Shown here: one piece after another, positions 8,381 through 16,837 of the stretch
Position numbering within the stretch: position 1 is the first letter of the stretch
Layout: every line of letters starts with the position of its first letter
DNA from: Hymenobacter gummosus
Lineage (GTDB): Bacteria > Bacteroidota > Bacteroidia > Cytophagales > Hymenobacteraceae
Direction: 5' to 3'
DNA: 64,000 bases
Assembly (NCBI RefSeq): GCF_003970915.1
Contig: NZ_RXOF01000021.1
Location: 1 to 64,000 of the forward strand
Notes under the pieces: model-generated
What the model saw: only the letters and a program-made list of their open reading frames with translations
Databases searched by the model: none
What the model was told of the DNA's origin: nothing
Made by a program: the position numbers and the translations under genes

Positions 8381-9213
8381 TCACCCTCTCGGCACTCGAA
8401 AGTGCATCACGTAGCCCCAGAAGGCCAGCCAGTTGAGGCCGTAGTTGATAACGGCGGCGGCCAGGCTCACGATGAGGGCGCTGCCCAGGGCCCGGGGCCA
8501 GCTCAGGCCGAGTGCGCCCCGCCCGATGAGGGTGAGGTAGGCCACGTACACCAGGGCCTGCAGCAGCGCCGTGCTACTGCCTGGCTCCAGCCCGATGACC
8601 AGAAACACGCTCACCAGGGCCAGAATCAGATACACCTGAAAGGCGCTGCCGACCACCACCAGCGTGAAAAACGACTCGGCGTAGTTGAGCCGGCGGCGGT
8701 ATACTGCCCAGGCCACCAGCGCGTGCAGGGGCATCAGGGCCAGCCACCACACGTTGAAAAACTTGCCGACGGCCTCGAAGTAGGTTCCCACCCGCGCCAG
8801 CACGAAGGCCGGGGCCCCGTGCGCCTGCATGCCGTGCTGCACCTGCTCCCCGATCCGCTCTTAGTAGTGCAGCTTCACGGCCAGCAGCGTGGCCAAACCC
8901 ACGATGAGCAGCAGAAACTGGAAGGGGTTGAAGTACCGCTTGCGGCGGCCGGCCAGGTAGTCGGCCACCACGCGGGCGGGGCGTAGCAGCACCTGCCCCA
9001 CGAAGCCGAAGATGCTTTTGTCGGCGTGGGTGAATACGTGCACCAGCTCGTGCAGCACGTGGTGGGTGCTGAGCCGGTGGGGGCGCTGCTGCCCGCAGTG
9101 GGGCAGTATGGGCCGGCGGCCAGGGGCTGGGCGCAGTTCAGGCAGTCGGCGGCCGAAGCGTGGTCGGGCGCGGCGGCGCGGGTTTCGGCGGGGGCAACGG
9201 CGGGTGCGGACAT
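8381..9213 (-). pseudogene. DUF3667 membrane protein gene broken by a frameshift and a nonsense codon
   Basis: Three minus-strand pieces read together as one DUF3667 protein. The N-terminus starts at ATG 9213 with a zinc-ribbon half (DCLNCAQPLAAGPYC). The reading then needs one extra C in the C4 run at 9100-9103 to continue as PHCGQQRPHRLSTHHVLHEL. From there HVFTHADKS...RKRYFNPFQFLLLIVGL follows, the DUF3667 signature, until an in-frame TAA at 8861-8863. After this stop the same frame goes on for 160 codons with three to four membrane helices to 8381. Two independent lesions favour a real pseudogene; a one-base sequencing error could explain only the first. Function of the family is unknown. 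Confidence 0.8.
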
Positions 9214-9280
9214 GGCAGAAACCGGGCTTGGTTGGGTACGACTTTGCAGTTTAGCCCCTTTCCCACTGCCGCGCAAGCTG

Positions 9281-9288
9281 TACCTTCG
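9281..9288 (+). promoter_or_regulatory. Promoter -7-like element TACCTTCG of the MOSC gene
   Basis: TACCTTCG matches the Bacteroidota -7 pattern TAnnTTTG with one change. It ends only 4 nt before the ATG at 9293, which would give a nearly leaderless transcript. No clear -33 TTG was seen. Confidence 0.4.
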
Positions 9289-9292
9289 CCTT

Positions 9293-10126
9293 ATGGCCCC
9301 AGCTCCCGCCCCCAGCATCCTCTCCGATTTATACCTCTACCCCGTCAAGTCCCTCGGTGGCCTGCGCGTGCCCGAGGCCGAGCTGACCACCCGCGGCCTG
9401 CGCCACGACCGGCGCTGGCTGGTGGTGGACCAGCGCGGGCATTTCCTCACCCAGCGCGTGCTGCCGCAGATGGCCCTGCTGCACCTGGAGTACGCCCACA
9501 ACGGCTTCATCATCCGCCACATCCAGCGGCCCGAGCTGCGCCCCCTGCTGGTGCCCTTCATGGCCGAGCACAAGGGCACGCAGTTCGTCACCATCTGGGA
9601 CGACATGGTGTTTGCCTTCCGCGGCCTGCCCGAGCACGACGAGTGGCTGACGGAGGCCCTGGGCCAGCCCGTGCGCCTGGTGCATATGCCCGATGCGGCC
9701 CTGCGCGAAGCCGACGGCGGCCACGCCCCGGGCCTGGTCAGCTTCGCCGATGCCTACCCCTACCTGCTCATCGGCCAGGCTTCCCTCGACGACCTCAACC
9801 AGCGCCTGGGTGCCGACGCCGTACCCATGAACCGCTTCCGGCCCAACCTGGTGGTGAGCGGGGCCGCGCCTTACGCCGAGGACAGCTGGCTGCACTTCCA
9901 GCTCGGCGAGGCCGATTTCCACGGCATCCGGCCCTGCGCCCGCTGCGTGCTTACCACCACCGACCAGCAAACCGCCCAGCGCGGCCCCGAGCCCCTGCGC
10001 ACCCTGGCCCGCTACCGCACCGCCGGCAACAAGGTCATGTTCGGCATGAACGTGGTGGGCCCCGCGGGTGGCCGCCTGCGCCTGGGCGACGCCCTGACGG
10101 TGCACAGCTACCACCCGCTCACCTAA
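9293..10126 (+). CDS. MOSC domain protein (YcbX/MARC-like)
   Basis: 277 residues. The N-terminal MOSC beta-barrel domain begins LSDLYLYPVKSLGG with the following RHDRRWLVVD; the C-terminal MOSC domain holds NRFRPNLVVSG and the cysteine motif RPCARCVLTTTD that binds the molybdenum cofactor in this family. Such proteins reduce N-hydroxylated compounds (MARC, YcbX) with electrons from a ferredoxin-type partner; here no fused ferredoxin is present, so a separate donor is needed. The start at 9293 fits the domain start. It is followed after 13 bp by a membrane-protein gene and may be co-transcribed with it. Confidence 0.9.
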   Translation: MAPAPAPSILSDLYLYPVKSLGGLRVPEAELTTRGLRHDRRWLVVDQRGHFLTQRVLPQMALLHLEYAHNGFIIRHIQRPELRPLLVPFMAEHKGTQFVTIWDDMVFAFRGLPEHDEWLTEALGQPVRLVHMPDAALREADGGHAPGLVSFADAYPYLLIGQASLDDLNQRLGADAVPMNRFRPNLVVSGAAPYAEDSWLHFQLGEADFHGIRPCARCVLTTTDQQTAQRGPEPLRTLARYRTAGNKVMFGMNVVGPAGGRLRLGDALTVHSYHPLT

Positions 10127-10139
10127 GCCCGGCGCGCCC

Positions 10140-11201
10140 ATGAGCCCCACTGCCGCCGCTTCGGCCCCGCCGGCCACCACGCCCTTGCTGCTGCCGCGGC
10201 TGGTGGCGCTGTGGGCGCTGAGCGAGGCCCTGCTGGGCGGCGTGCTGCACGCGCTGAAGCTGCCCGTAACGGGCCTGCTGGTGGGCGGCGCGGCCGTGGT
10301 GCTGGTGCAGCTGCTGGGCCACTACGCACCCCGCCGCGGCACGGTGCTGCGCGGCCTGCTGGTAGTGCTGACCATCAAAGCCCTGCTCAGCCCGCACACC
10401 TCCCCCAACGCCTACCTGGCCGTAAGCTTTCAGGGCTTGCTGGGTGAGGTACTGAGCTGGAGCAAGGCCCTGCCCCGCCTGCGCGGCCTGCTGCTGGGCG
10501 CCCTGACCATGCTCGAATCGGCCGGGCAGCGCATTCTCACGCTCTGGCTGCTGGGCGGCAAGGCCCTGCCGGCGGCGTTCAACGACTTTGTGCAGGGCCT
10601 GCTGGGCCAGGCCGCGCCCCGGGCCGATTATGCCCTGTGGCTGGTGGCGGCTTACTTCGCCACGCACGCCCTTATCGGCGCGGCCCTGGGCTGGTGGGCG
10701 GGCAGCCTGCCCGCGTACCTGCCCGGCCTGTTGCAGCGCTACGGTTGGCTGCTGCTGCGTCCCGCCGAAGCGGCCGAAGCCGACGCCGCTACCCCCGAAA
10801 AGCCGCTGAAGCCCAAACGCCGGCGCGGCGGCATCAGCCGCCTGCTGCTCGGGCTCTGGGGCGCGGCGCTGCTGCTGTGGCTGGCCGCGCTGCTGGGCTG
10901 GCCCCCGGCCCAAGCGGCCGATCAGCACCGCCTGGGCGGCCTGCTGCTGCGCTCCTTGCTGGTGTATGGGGCCTGGGCGCTGTTGGTGGCTCCGCTGCTC
11001 ACGCGGCAGCTGCGCCGCTGGCTTACCCGCCCCCGGGGCCGCTGGGCCGCCGATTTGCAAAGCACCCTGGAGCTGCTACCCGCTACCCGGCAGCTGGTGG
11101 CCCGCTGCTGGCGGCACTCGGCCGGCTACCGCGGGCTGGCGCGGCTGCGCTGGTTTGGCCGCACCCTGGCCGTCAACCTGTTTCTGGCGCCCGCGGGCTA
11201 A
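10140..11201 (+). CDS. Hypothetical polytopic membrane protein
   Basis: 353 residues with about seven hydrophobic segments: five in the first 200 residues, then a basic linker (PLKPKRRRGG, about residues 220-235), then two more helices and a basic C-terminus. The N-terminal half (small, hydrophobic, glycine-rich helices) is reminiscent of substrate-binding subunits of ECF transporters, but I see no diagnostic motif. The stop codon is only a few bases before the NTPase gene, so the two are very probably translated from one mRNA. Function unknown; coupling to the NTPase is inferred from spacing. Confidence 0.65.
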   Translation: MSPTAAASAPPATTPLLLPRLVALWALSEALLGGVLHALKLPVTGLLVGGAAVVLVQLLGHYAPRRGTVLRGLLVVLTIKALLSPHTSPNAYLAVSFQGLLGEVLSWSKALPRLRGLLLGALTMLESAGQRILTLWLLGGKALPAAFNDFVQGLLGQAAPRADYALWLVAAYFATHALIGAALGWWAGSLPAYLPGLLQRYGWLLLRPAEAAEADAATPEKPLKPKRRRGGISRLLLGLWGAALLLWLAALLGWPPAQAADQHRLGGLLLRSLLVYGAWALLVAPLLTRQLRRWLTRPRGRWAADLQSTLELLPATRQLVARCWRHSAGYRGLARLRWFGRTLAVNLFLAPAG

Positions 11202-11210
11202 TCGGTGGCG

Positions 11211-11681
11211 ATGGTCATTCACCTGCTCAGCGGCCCCATCCGTAGCGGCAAAACCACCCGCCTGCGCCGCTGGGCCGCCGGCCGCCCCGATGTGGCCGGC
11301 CTGCTCATGCCCACCGACGCGCACGGCCGCCGCTACTTCCTCGACATGGCCACGGGGCTGCAGTGGCCCGCTTCGGCGCGGCCCGGGCAGTGGCCGGTCG
11401 TCAGCATCGGGCGGTTTCAGTTCGCCCCGGCCGCCTTCGGTTGGGCCAACGCGGCCCTAAGCGGCGCGGCTGAAGCCCCGCCGGCCTGGCTGGTAGTGGA
11501 TGAAATCGGGCCGCTGGAGCTGCGCGGGGCCGGTTTGGCCCCGGCGCTGCGGCAGCTGCTGGAAGCCGAAACCCGACCGCAACATCTGGTACTGGTAGTG
11601 CGGGCAGCCTTGGTGGAACAAGTGATGCAGCACTTCGGCTTAGCCCGGTGGCCTGTAGTCCCGTTTCGGGAACAGCGTTAA
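11211..11681 (+). CDS. P-loop NTPase of the THEP1/DUF2478 type
   Basis: 156 residues from ATG 11211 (GTG 11205 would add two). The Walker A motif is GPIRSGKTT near residue 8, the Walker B is WLVVDEIGPLEL near residue 97, with the DEIGPLEL form seen in THEP1 nucleoside-triphosphatases. These enzymes hydrolyse NTPs in vitro and their physiological role is often unknown. It lies 9 bp after the membrane-protein gene and probably works with it. The following spacer (11682-11838) is AT-rich and contains the promoter of the next gene. Confidence 0.8.
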   Translation: MVIHLLSGPIRSGKTTRLRRWAAGRPDVAGLLMPTDAHGRRYFLDMATGLQWPASARPGQWPVVSIGRFQFAPAAFGWANAALSGAAEAPPAWLVVDEIGPLELRGAGLAPALRQLLEAETRPQHLVLVVRAALVEQVMQHFGLARWPVVPFREQR

Positions 11682-11721
11682 CGCAGCGTTGTATATTTAT
11701 TAGTAAAATTATTACACGGGC

Positions 11722-11752
11722 TTGGCATAGTGCTACAAGCCGACTACTTTTG
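11722..11752 (+). promoter_or_regulatory. Bacteroidota-type promoter of the DUF547 gene
   Basis: TTG at 11722-11724, a 20-bp spacer, and TACTTTTG at 11745-11752, an exact match to the TTG-N(17-23)-TAnnTTTG pattern. The ATG is 86 bp further on. This is among the best promoter matches in the window. Confidence 0.7.
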
Positions 11753-11838
11753 CTTGCCCTAAACGCCTGACGGTAAGCCCAAATTGGGAGTCGGTGCCGC
11801 GTTTAGGGTTTGCCGCCCTCCTTCCCGCACCTTATTCT

Positions 11839-12645
11839 ATGCAACCTACTCCTTACCGCTGGCTCCGGCTGGTCTTGCTGCTGTTGCCCCTGCTGACTGC
11901 CATACGGGCCCAGGCCGACAACAACACCCTGGAGCTGCTGCACCGCCCCTGGAACGAGCTGCTGAAACGCTACGTGCAGCCCGACGGCCGCCTGCCTTAT
12001 GCCGACCTGGCCGAGCACGACGAGCAACTGCGCGGCTACTTGCAGGCCCTGCGCCACGTCACGCCCGAAGCCAGCTGGACGCGCCAGGACCAGGCCGCTT
12101 TCTGGCTGAACGTCTACAATGCCTACACCCTCAACCTGGCCGTGGAGTACTACCCGGTGCAGCGCCTGGGCGACATCAAAATCAAAACCGTGGGCGGCTA
12201 CAAGCCCGCCTGGGAAGCCCCCGAGGTGAACGTAGGCGGCAAGCTGTACTCGCTCAACCAGATTGAGCGCGAAATCCTGCCGCGCCTGCTGCCCCAGGAC
12301 GCGCGCCGCTTCCTGGCCCTGCACTGCGCCGCCGCCTCCAGCCCCGCCCTGCTGCCCGAAGCCTACGACGGGGCCCGCCTCGACCAGCAGCTCGACGCCC
12401 AGGCGCGCCGCTTCGTCAACGACGCCACGCGCAACCAGCTCAGCGCCGCGGCCGTGCAGGTATCGAGCGTGTTCGACTGGCACGCGGCCGAGTTCGGGGA
12501 AAAAGCCCAGCTGATTGCCTTCCTCAACCGCTACGCCACTACGCGCATCGAGCCGGCCGCCACGGTGCAGTACCTGCCCTACGACTGGACGCTGAACGAC
12601 ACGGGGGCCTCGGGCGTAATGGCCCAGCAGGCGCGCAAGCACTAA
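11839..12645 (+). CDS. Secreted DUF547 protein
   Basis: 268 residues starting at ATG 11839, which gives a signal peptide (YRWLRLVLLLLPLLTAIRAQA). The DUF547 core is recognisable: FWLNVYNAYTLNLAVEYYP, then SLNQIEREILP, and HCAAASSPALLPEAYDG, where the Cys/His are conserved in the family. DUF547 is related to cysteine-protease-like folds and has no firm function. Preceded by a strong promoter and followed by two terminator hairpins, so monocistronic. Confidence 0.88.
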   Translation: MQPTPYRWLRLVLLLLPLLTAIRAQADNNTLELLHRPWNELLKRYVQPDGRLPYADLAEHDEQLRGYLQALRHVTPEASWTRQDQAAFWLNVYNAYTLNLAVEYYPVQRLGDIKIKTVGGYKPAWEAPEVNVGGKLYSLNQIEREILPRLLPQDARRFLALHCAAASSPALLPEAYDGARLDQQLDAQARRFVNDATRNQLSAAAVQVSSVFDWHAAEFGEKAQLIAFLNRYATTRIEPAATVQYLPYDWTLNDTGASGVMAQQARKH

Positions 12646-12655
12646 GCGTTTTTGT

Positions 12656-12720
12656 CCGGGCCGCGGGAATCCGCGGCCCGGGTTTCTGCGTTTCAGAAGG
12701 CCCGGCAACGGGCCTTTTTT
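12656..12720 (+). terminator. Two consecutive terminator hairpins
   Basis: First hairpin: CCGGGCCGCGG (12656-12666) and CCGCGGCCCGG (12671-12681), perfect 11 bp with loop GAAT. Second: AAGGCCCG (12697-12704) and CGGGCCTT (12709-12716) followed by a T run. The second is a textbook rho-independent terminator. Confidence 0.85.
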
Positions 12721-12819
12721 GTGTTACGGCGGCTCGGCCGGGCCGATTTGGCTGCATTCCGGTTAGCCAATGGCACCGGCGCCCCTGACCGCCGATTTTC
12801 TCTCCTGCTCCCCCGACCA

Positions 12820-13494
12820 GTGACTGACCTCGCCCCCGTACTCGACTTTCTGCGCCAGCTCAAGCAGAACAACAGCAAGCCCTGGATGGACGCCCACCGC
12901 GCCGAATACCAGCGCGCCCGCAAGCTCTACACCGCCCTCGTGGCCGATTTGCTGCAGCGCGCCCAGCAGTTCGAGCCCGCCCTGACGGCGCTTAGCCCCT
13001 CCGACGTGATGTACCGTATCAACAAAAACGACCGGTTTCAGCAGAGCGACGAGCCGTACAAAAACCACATGGGCGCCGGCCTCAAGCGCGACGGCCGCCA
13101 GAGCCCCTGGGCCGGCTACTTCGTGGCCCTCGAAGCCGGCGGCGAAACCTACGTGGGCGCCGGCCGCTGGCAGCCCGAGCCCCAGCAGCTGGCCCGTATC
13201 CGCCAGGAAATCCACTACAACGCCGACGCTTTCCACGCCCTGCGGCAGGCCCCCGCGCTGCTGCGCGAATTTCCCAAGGGCCTCGACATGAGCCAGGCCC
13301 TGCGCACCGCCCCCAAAGGCTACGACCGCAACGACCCCGACATCGAGTGGCTGCGGCTGAAAAGCTTCTTTGTGTGGCGCTCCTTTTCCGACAAGGAAGT
13401 GTTGCGCCCCGACTTCCCCGAGCGCGTGCTGGCCGCCTGGCAAGCCGCCCAGCCCCTCGTCGGCTTCCTCAACGAGGCGATGATGGGAGATTAG
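12820..13494 (+). CDS. DUF2461 domain protein (TIGR02453 family)
   Basis: 224 residues, started at GTG 12820 because the in-frame ATG at 12652 lies inside the preceding terminator. Family blocks are VLDFLRQLKQNNSKPWMDAH at the N-terminus, MYRINKNDRFQQSDEPYKNH, and FVALEAGGETYVGAGRW. The protein is probably cytosolic and its function is unknown in all organisms. The absence of an ATG and the leader overlap with a terminator suggest a short 5' leader beginning after 12720. Confidence 0.85.
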   Translation: MTDLAPVLDFLRQLKQNNSKPWMDAHRAEYQRARKLYTALVADLLQRAQQFEPALTALSPSDVMYRINKNDRFQQSDEPYKNHMGAGLKRDGRQSPWAGYFVALEAGGETYVGAGRWQPEPQQLARIRQEIHYNADAFHALRQAPALLREFPKGLDMSQALRTAPKGYDRNDPDIEWLRLKSFFVWRSFSDKEVLRPDFPERVLAAWQAAQPLVGFLNEAMMGD

Positions 13495-13504
13495 GGGATT
13501 GGGT

Positions 13505-13752
13505 GATTAAGTAATTAGGGGATTAGGGGAACAGCACGTCATCCTGAGCCTTAGCGAAGGACCTTCCTCGCACCCTGCACCGCCGTCAAAGACAACGAGC
13601 AGACGCTAATTCGCTAGAACAGTAAAGCGCAGCCACCAACATCAGGGCGTTGGTGGCTGCGCTTTCTGGTTGGTGCAGGGTGCGAGAAAGGTCCTTCGCT
13701 AAGGCTCAGGATGACGTGCTGTTCCCCTAATTCCCCAATCACTTAATCTCCT
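13505..13752. repeat. Inverted-repeat element family B, copy 2, with long locus-specific arms
   Basis: Core ends GTCATCCTGAGCC (from 13538) and GGCTCAGGATGAC (to 13715). Inside are GCGAAGGACCTTCCTCGCACC and its near complement, with a central GCGCAGCCACCAAC/GTTGGTGGCTGCGC hairpin. Outside the core the symmetry continues with local sequence (GTGATTAAGTAATTAGGGGA left, TCCCCTAATTCCCCAATCAC right), so the arms total roughly 80 bp. It fills the space between the convergent genes ending at 13494 and 13755. Confidence 0.85.
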
Positions 13753-13754
13753 AA

Positions 13755-14378
13755 TTAAAACAGACCAAACAGCTTGCCCTGAATCTTTTCGATGATGACG
13801 CCGAGGTCTTCGGGGCGGGCGACGTAGTCGAGCTGGTTCACGTCGATGACGAGCAGCTTGCCGGCGTCGTAGCTGCTGATCCACTTCTCGTAGTGCTCGT
13901 TGAGGTTCTTGAGGTACTCGATGCGCATGTGCGTCTCGTAGTCGCGGCCGCGCTTCTCAATCTGCTGGATGAGCTTGGGCAAATCGGCCTTGAGGTAGAG
14001 CAGCAGGTCGGGCGGCTCCACCATGCTGATCATCGAATCGAACAGGGAGCGGTAGTTCTGGAAGTCCCGCTCGTTCATCAGCCCCGACTCGTTCAGGTTG
14101 GCCGCGAAGATGTGGGCGTCCTCGTAGATGGTGCGGTCCTGAATCACACCCTTGCTGGCCTGCTGCAGCTGCTTGATGCGCTGCGTCTGGCGGAAGCGGC
14201 TGTTGAGGAAGTACACCTGCAGGTGGAAGGCCCAGCGGGGCATGTCGTCGTAGAAATCCTTCAGGTACGGATTGTCGTCCACGTCTTCCAGAAACACTTC
14301 CCACTGGAAGTGGTGGGCCAGCTTGTGGGCCAGGGTGGTCTTACCGGCGCCGATGTTGCCGACAATGGCGATATGCAT
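13755..14378 (-). CDS. Deoxynucleoside kinase
   Basis: 207 residues from ATG 14378. The P-loop GNIGAGKTT is at residues 7-15. The typical dNK motif DRTIYEDAHIFA follows, and a C-terminal lid region contains QQIEKRGRDYE with its arginine cluster. These cytosolic enzymes phosphorylate deoxyadenosine, deoxyguanosine or other deoxynucleosides for salvage; the specificity is not readable here. The length (about 205) is normal. A -7-like TACTTTTG is at 14410-14417. Confidence 0.93.
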   Translation of the reverse strand: MHIAIVGNIGAGKTTLAHKLAHHFQWEVFLEDVDDNPYLKDFYDDMPRWAFHLQVYFLNSRFRQTQRIKQLQQASKGVIQDRTIYEDAHIFAANLNESGLMNERDFQNYRSLFDSMISMVEPPDLLLYLKADLPKLIQQIEKRGRDYETHMRIEYLKNLNEHYEKWISSYDAGKLLVIDVNQLDYVARPEDLGVIIEKIQGKLFGLF

Positions 14379-14409
14379 GGGAATGAGGGCGGATGCAGAA
14401 TGAAGCCGA

Positions 14410-14417
14410 CAAAAGTA
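14410..14417 (-). promoter_or_regulatory. Promoter -7-like element of the deoxynucleoside kinase gene
   Basis: Read on the minus strand this is TACTTTTG, an exact TAnnTTTG match, 31 nt upstream of the ATG. The -33 position has no clear TTG. Confidence 0.45.
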
Positions 14418-14491
14418 CGGCAAAGCCCGCGCCTGATTGCGCTGCCCGGACCGGAATTGCACCGGCGCTAAAAATATATTAACTTATATAT

Positions 14492-14977
14492 ATGCCACCG
14501 CCTGTACCCCATCCCCGCACCTGCAAACTCCACTCCCCGGTGGAGCTGGTTTACCACGTCGACGACGCCCGCGGCCTGCGCGTGGCCGATTTCGGCTTTT
14601 TCGCCGCCGAGCGCGTGCTCTACGTGCGCTGGCACGGCCACCTCACCGCCGACGAGGTCGTCCGCGTGGCCGAAGCCAGCCTGGCCTGGCACGAGCAGCT
14701 GCACCCCGTGGGCCTGCTCAACGACAAGCGCGGCACCAGCGGCGACTGGGGCGAGGCCATGAGCTGGATCGAGTACGAGTGGATTCCGCGCGCCAAAGCC
14801 GCTGGCCTGACCTGCTTCGCCTACGTCATCAACGCCGACATGATGGTGTCGTTCGAAAACGCGGCCCTCATCAACAAAATCCGGGAGGCCGTGGACTTGC
14901 GCACCTTCTACAGCGTGGGCCCCGCCTGGAAATGGCTGCGCCAGCACGCCTTCCGACGCGCTGGCGCAGCAGCTTGA
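14492..14977 (+). CDS. Hypothetical STAS/SpoIIAA-like protein
   Basis: 161 residues. No named family is certain. The pattern resembles SpoIIAA/STAS-like alpha-beta proteins: a strand RVLYVRWHGHLTADEVV, then VGLLNDKRGTSGDW, and IPRAKAAGLTCFAYVIN. Two paralogue-like proteins of similar layout are at 55013 and 55529. No signal peptide is seen. The promoter region is unusually AT-rich (14468-14491, AAAAATATATTAACTTATAT). Role unknown. Confidence 0.6.
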   Translation: MPPPVPHPRTCKLHSPVELVYHVDDARGLRVADFGFFAAERVLYVRWHGHLTADEVVRVAEASLAWHEQLHPVGLLNDKRGTSGDWGEAMSWIEYEWIPRAKAAGLTCFAYVINADMMVSFENAALINKIREAVDLRTFYSVGPAWKWLRQHAFRRAGAAA

Positions 14978-14996
14978 GGGTTTTCATGGGCAAAAA

Positions 14997-15123
14997 GCAC
15001 GTCATGTCGAGCAAAGCCGAGACATCTCGCGTGCTGATGGCCGATAGCATTCAACTCGTTGAAAGAGAATAACACTATCCGACGTCAGCACGCGAGATGT
15101 CTCGACAAGCTCGACATGACGTT
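14997..15123. repeat. Inverted-repeat element family C
   Basis: Left arm CACGTCATGTCGAGC...GAGACATCTCGCGTGCTGA and right arm TCAGCACGCGAGATGTCTCG...GCTCGACATGACG, separated by about 45 bp of unrelated sequence. It occupies the spacer between the convergent genes ending at 14977 and 15141. A half-copy is nested in the element at 6741-6930. Confidence 0.8.
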
Positions 15124-15140
15124 CTGGAATACGGCCGTTA

Positions 15141-15836
15141 CTATTCACTAACGGCTTCCTTGGTCTTTTTGGCCTGCTCCAGGGTGCGGAACTCGCCCTG
15201 CCAGGAGCGGATGCGCAGGCGGTCATCGGTCGGAATCTGCTCCCGCACTTTCTCGTAGCGCTGGTTGAGGCGGGTGAGCACGGCCGAGGCCTGGGCCCAG
15301 TCTTCGGCCGTCCAGTTCTTGCGGTTGGTGCGCACGTAGTCGATGAAGCGGCCGTAGAGGTCGGTCATTTCGGAGGCGCGGGCGGTGGCCAGGTTCACAT
15401 TTTCGCCCAGGATGCGCGTCTGCGTCTGCTGGGCGGTGGCGGGCTGGCTGGCTTCCTTTTCCAGGCGCTCCTGGCGGGTTTCCCAGTTTTCGTAGCGGTT
15501 TTTCAGGCCCTCGTACTCGCGCTTGCCGGCGGCCGTGAGGCTGTCCACGGCCCGGTCGATGCGGGTGCTCTGGGTGTCGTATTCTTCCTTGATGCGCGGC
15601 AGCTCGCGCTTGGTCACCACGTCGGCTTTGTCGAGCTTGTCGTTGACCCAGTCGCGGAAGATGCCCAGGTCCTGCTCCACGTCCGACAGCACGCGGTCGG
15701 TGGTGGTGGAGGCTTTGGAGGGCGTTTTGGCCGGGGTAGTCTTGGTCGAGGTCTTGGCGGGGGTGGTCTGGGCCGAGGCCGAAGCGGCCAGCAGCAGGGC
15801 GGCGGCAAAGGCGGTGGAACGCAGGATGTGATTCAT
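15141..15836 (-). CDS. Secreted coiled-coil protein of unknown function
   Basis: 231 residues from ATG 15836. Signal peptide MNHILRSTAFAAALLLAASASAQ is followed by a Thr/Lys/Pro-rich linker (about residues 24-46), then a largely helical, charged region to the C-terminus (VEQDLGIFRDWVNDKLDKAD, ENWETRQERLEKEA). No domain recognised. It is likely periplasmic. A start at 15932 is possible but would precede the signal peptide by 32 residues. Confidence 0.7.
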   Translation of the reverse strand: MNHILRSTAFAAALLLAASASAQTTPAKTSTKTTPAKTPSKASTTTDRVLSDVEQDLGIFRDWVNDKLDKADVVTKRELPRIKEEYDTQSTRIDRAVDSLTAAGKREYEGLKNRYENWETRQERLEKEASQPATAQQTQTRILGENVNLATARASEMTDLYGRFIDYVRTNRKNWTAEDWAQASAVLTRLNQRYEKVREQIPTDDRLRIRSWQGEFRTLEQAKKTKEAVSE

Positions 15837-15987
15837 AGCAGGCAACGTTTGGGGAAAGAGAACCGTCGGGGTGGGCGGCGGGGCCCGCGGCCGGGCTCCG
15901 GCCCGGCTCCTTAAAATTCGGGCCAAACCCACTTACGGGCCGGCGGAAGGTTCGTTATTTTGCGAAATTACAATCCTGCCCGTGCCC

Positions 15988-16509
15988 ATGTCCGCAACCG
16001 AAGCTGCCCCCATTGCCATCCAGCCCGCCACCCTGGCCGATATTCCCGTCATCATTGAGCTGGCCGAAGCTACCTGGGAGCCCACGTACCGCTTCATCAT
16101 CAGCAAGGAGCAGATCGAGTACATGTACCGCGTCATCTACACCCCCGCCTCCCTGACGCGGCAGATGCAGCAGGACGGGCACCGCTTCCTCCTGCTCCAC
16201 TACGATGGCCAGCCCGCCGGCTACGCCTCCTTTAGCGAGCGGGCCGAAGAACCCGGCGTCTATAAGCTGCACAAGCTCTACGTGCTGCCCTCCCACCAGG
16301 GCCGCCGCCTGGGCCAGCGCCTGATACTGGCCGTGGAAGGCGCCGCCCGCATGGCCGGCGGCCAGTGGCTGGAGCTGAACGTAAACCGCCACAACCCCGC
16401 CCTGGGCTTCTACCAGCACCTCGGCTTCCAGCAGTACCGCGAGGAAGACATTCCCATCGGCCCTTACTGGATGAACGACTACGTACTGCGGAAGAAATTA
16501 AATGGCTAA
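15988..16509 (+). CDS. GNAT family N-acetyltransferase
   Basis: 173 residues. The acetyl-CoA binding motif is LYVLPSHQGRRLGQRLI (V-x(5)-GRRLG), followed by ELNVNRHNPALGFYQHLGF, which is the usual motif B of the GNAT fold. N-terminal region: IQPATLADIPVIIELAEATW. The substrate cannot be predicted. ATG 15988 agrees with the domain start. The stop codon lies at the left edge of a small inverted repeat. Confidence 0.9.
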   Translation: MSATEAAPIAIQPATLADIPVIIELAEATWEPTYRFIISKEQIEYMYRVIYTPASLTRQMQQDGHRFLLLHYDGQPAGYASFSERAEEPGVYKLHKLYVLPSHQGRRLGQRLILAVEGAARMAGGQWLELNVNRHNPALGFYQHLGFQQYREEDIPIGPYWMNDYVLRKKLNG

Positions 16510-16600
16510 ACGGTTGGATGGCTAAATGGCTGGTCGTTCAACGTCAGAACAACCATTTAACCATCCAGCCATTCAGCCATTCAACCATTTGACCATTTAA
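16500..16600. repeat. CCATT/AATGG-rich inverted repeat
   Basis: AAATGGCTAAACGGTTGGATGG on the left is mirrored by CCATTTAACCATCCAGCC and repeated CCATTCAACCATTTGACC on the right. A similar run is at 36068-36100. It separates the GNAT and CDGSH genes and overlaps the last codons of the GNAT gene. Confidence 0.65.
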
Positions 16601-16612
16601 CCCTTGTTCCCC

Positions 16613-16837
16613 ATGCCCACGAAACTCACCGTCAACAACAACGGCTCTTTGCGCGTCGAAGGCGAAGACTTCATCATCGTCGATGCCCAGGGCAACGAGT
16701 ACGGCCTGCAGGGCCGCACCCTGGTCAGCATCTGCCGCTGCGGCCTCTCGGCCAACAAACCCTTCTGCGACGGCTCCCACAAAGGCCACTTCGAGCACAA
16801 CGCCGTAGCCTTCGACCTGCCGCCCAAGAAAAGCTAA
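16613..16837 (+). CDS. CDGSH iron-sulfur domain protein
   Basis: 74 residues. The [2Fe-2S] binding motif is CRCGLSANKPFCDGSHKGHF: three cysteines and one histidine in the CDGSH (mitoNEET-like) spacing. Single-domain bacterial members are small cytosolic Fe-S proteins with redox or cluster-transfer roles. ATG 16613 is preferred over TTG 16604. The final Ser codon and TAA are part of a 55-bp inverted repeat. Confidence 0.92.
   Translation: MPTKLTVNNNGSLRVEGEDFIIVDAQGNEYGLQGRTLVSICRCGLSANKPFCDGSHKGHFEHNAVAFDLPPKKS

Noticed and set aside
12652-12819. DUF2461 start at ATG 12652
   Set aside because: It lies within two terminator hairpins of the preceding gene and gives an Arg-rich extension foreign to the family.
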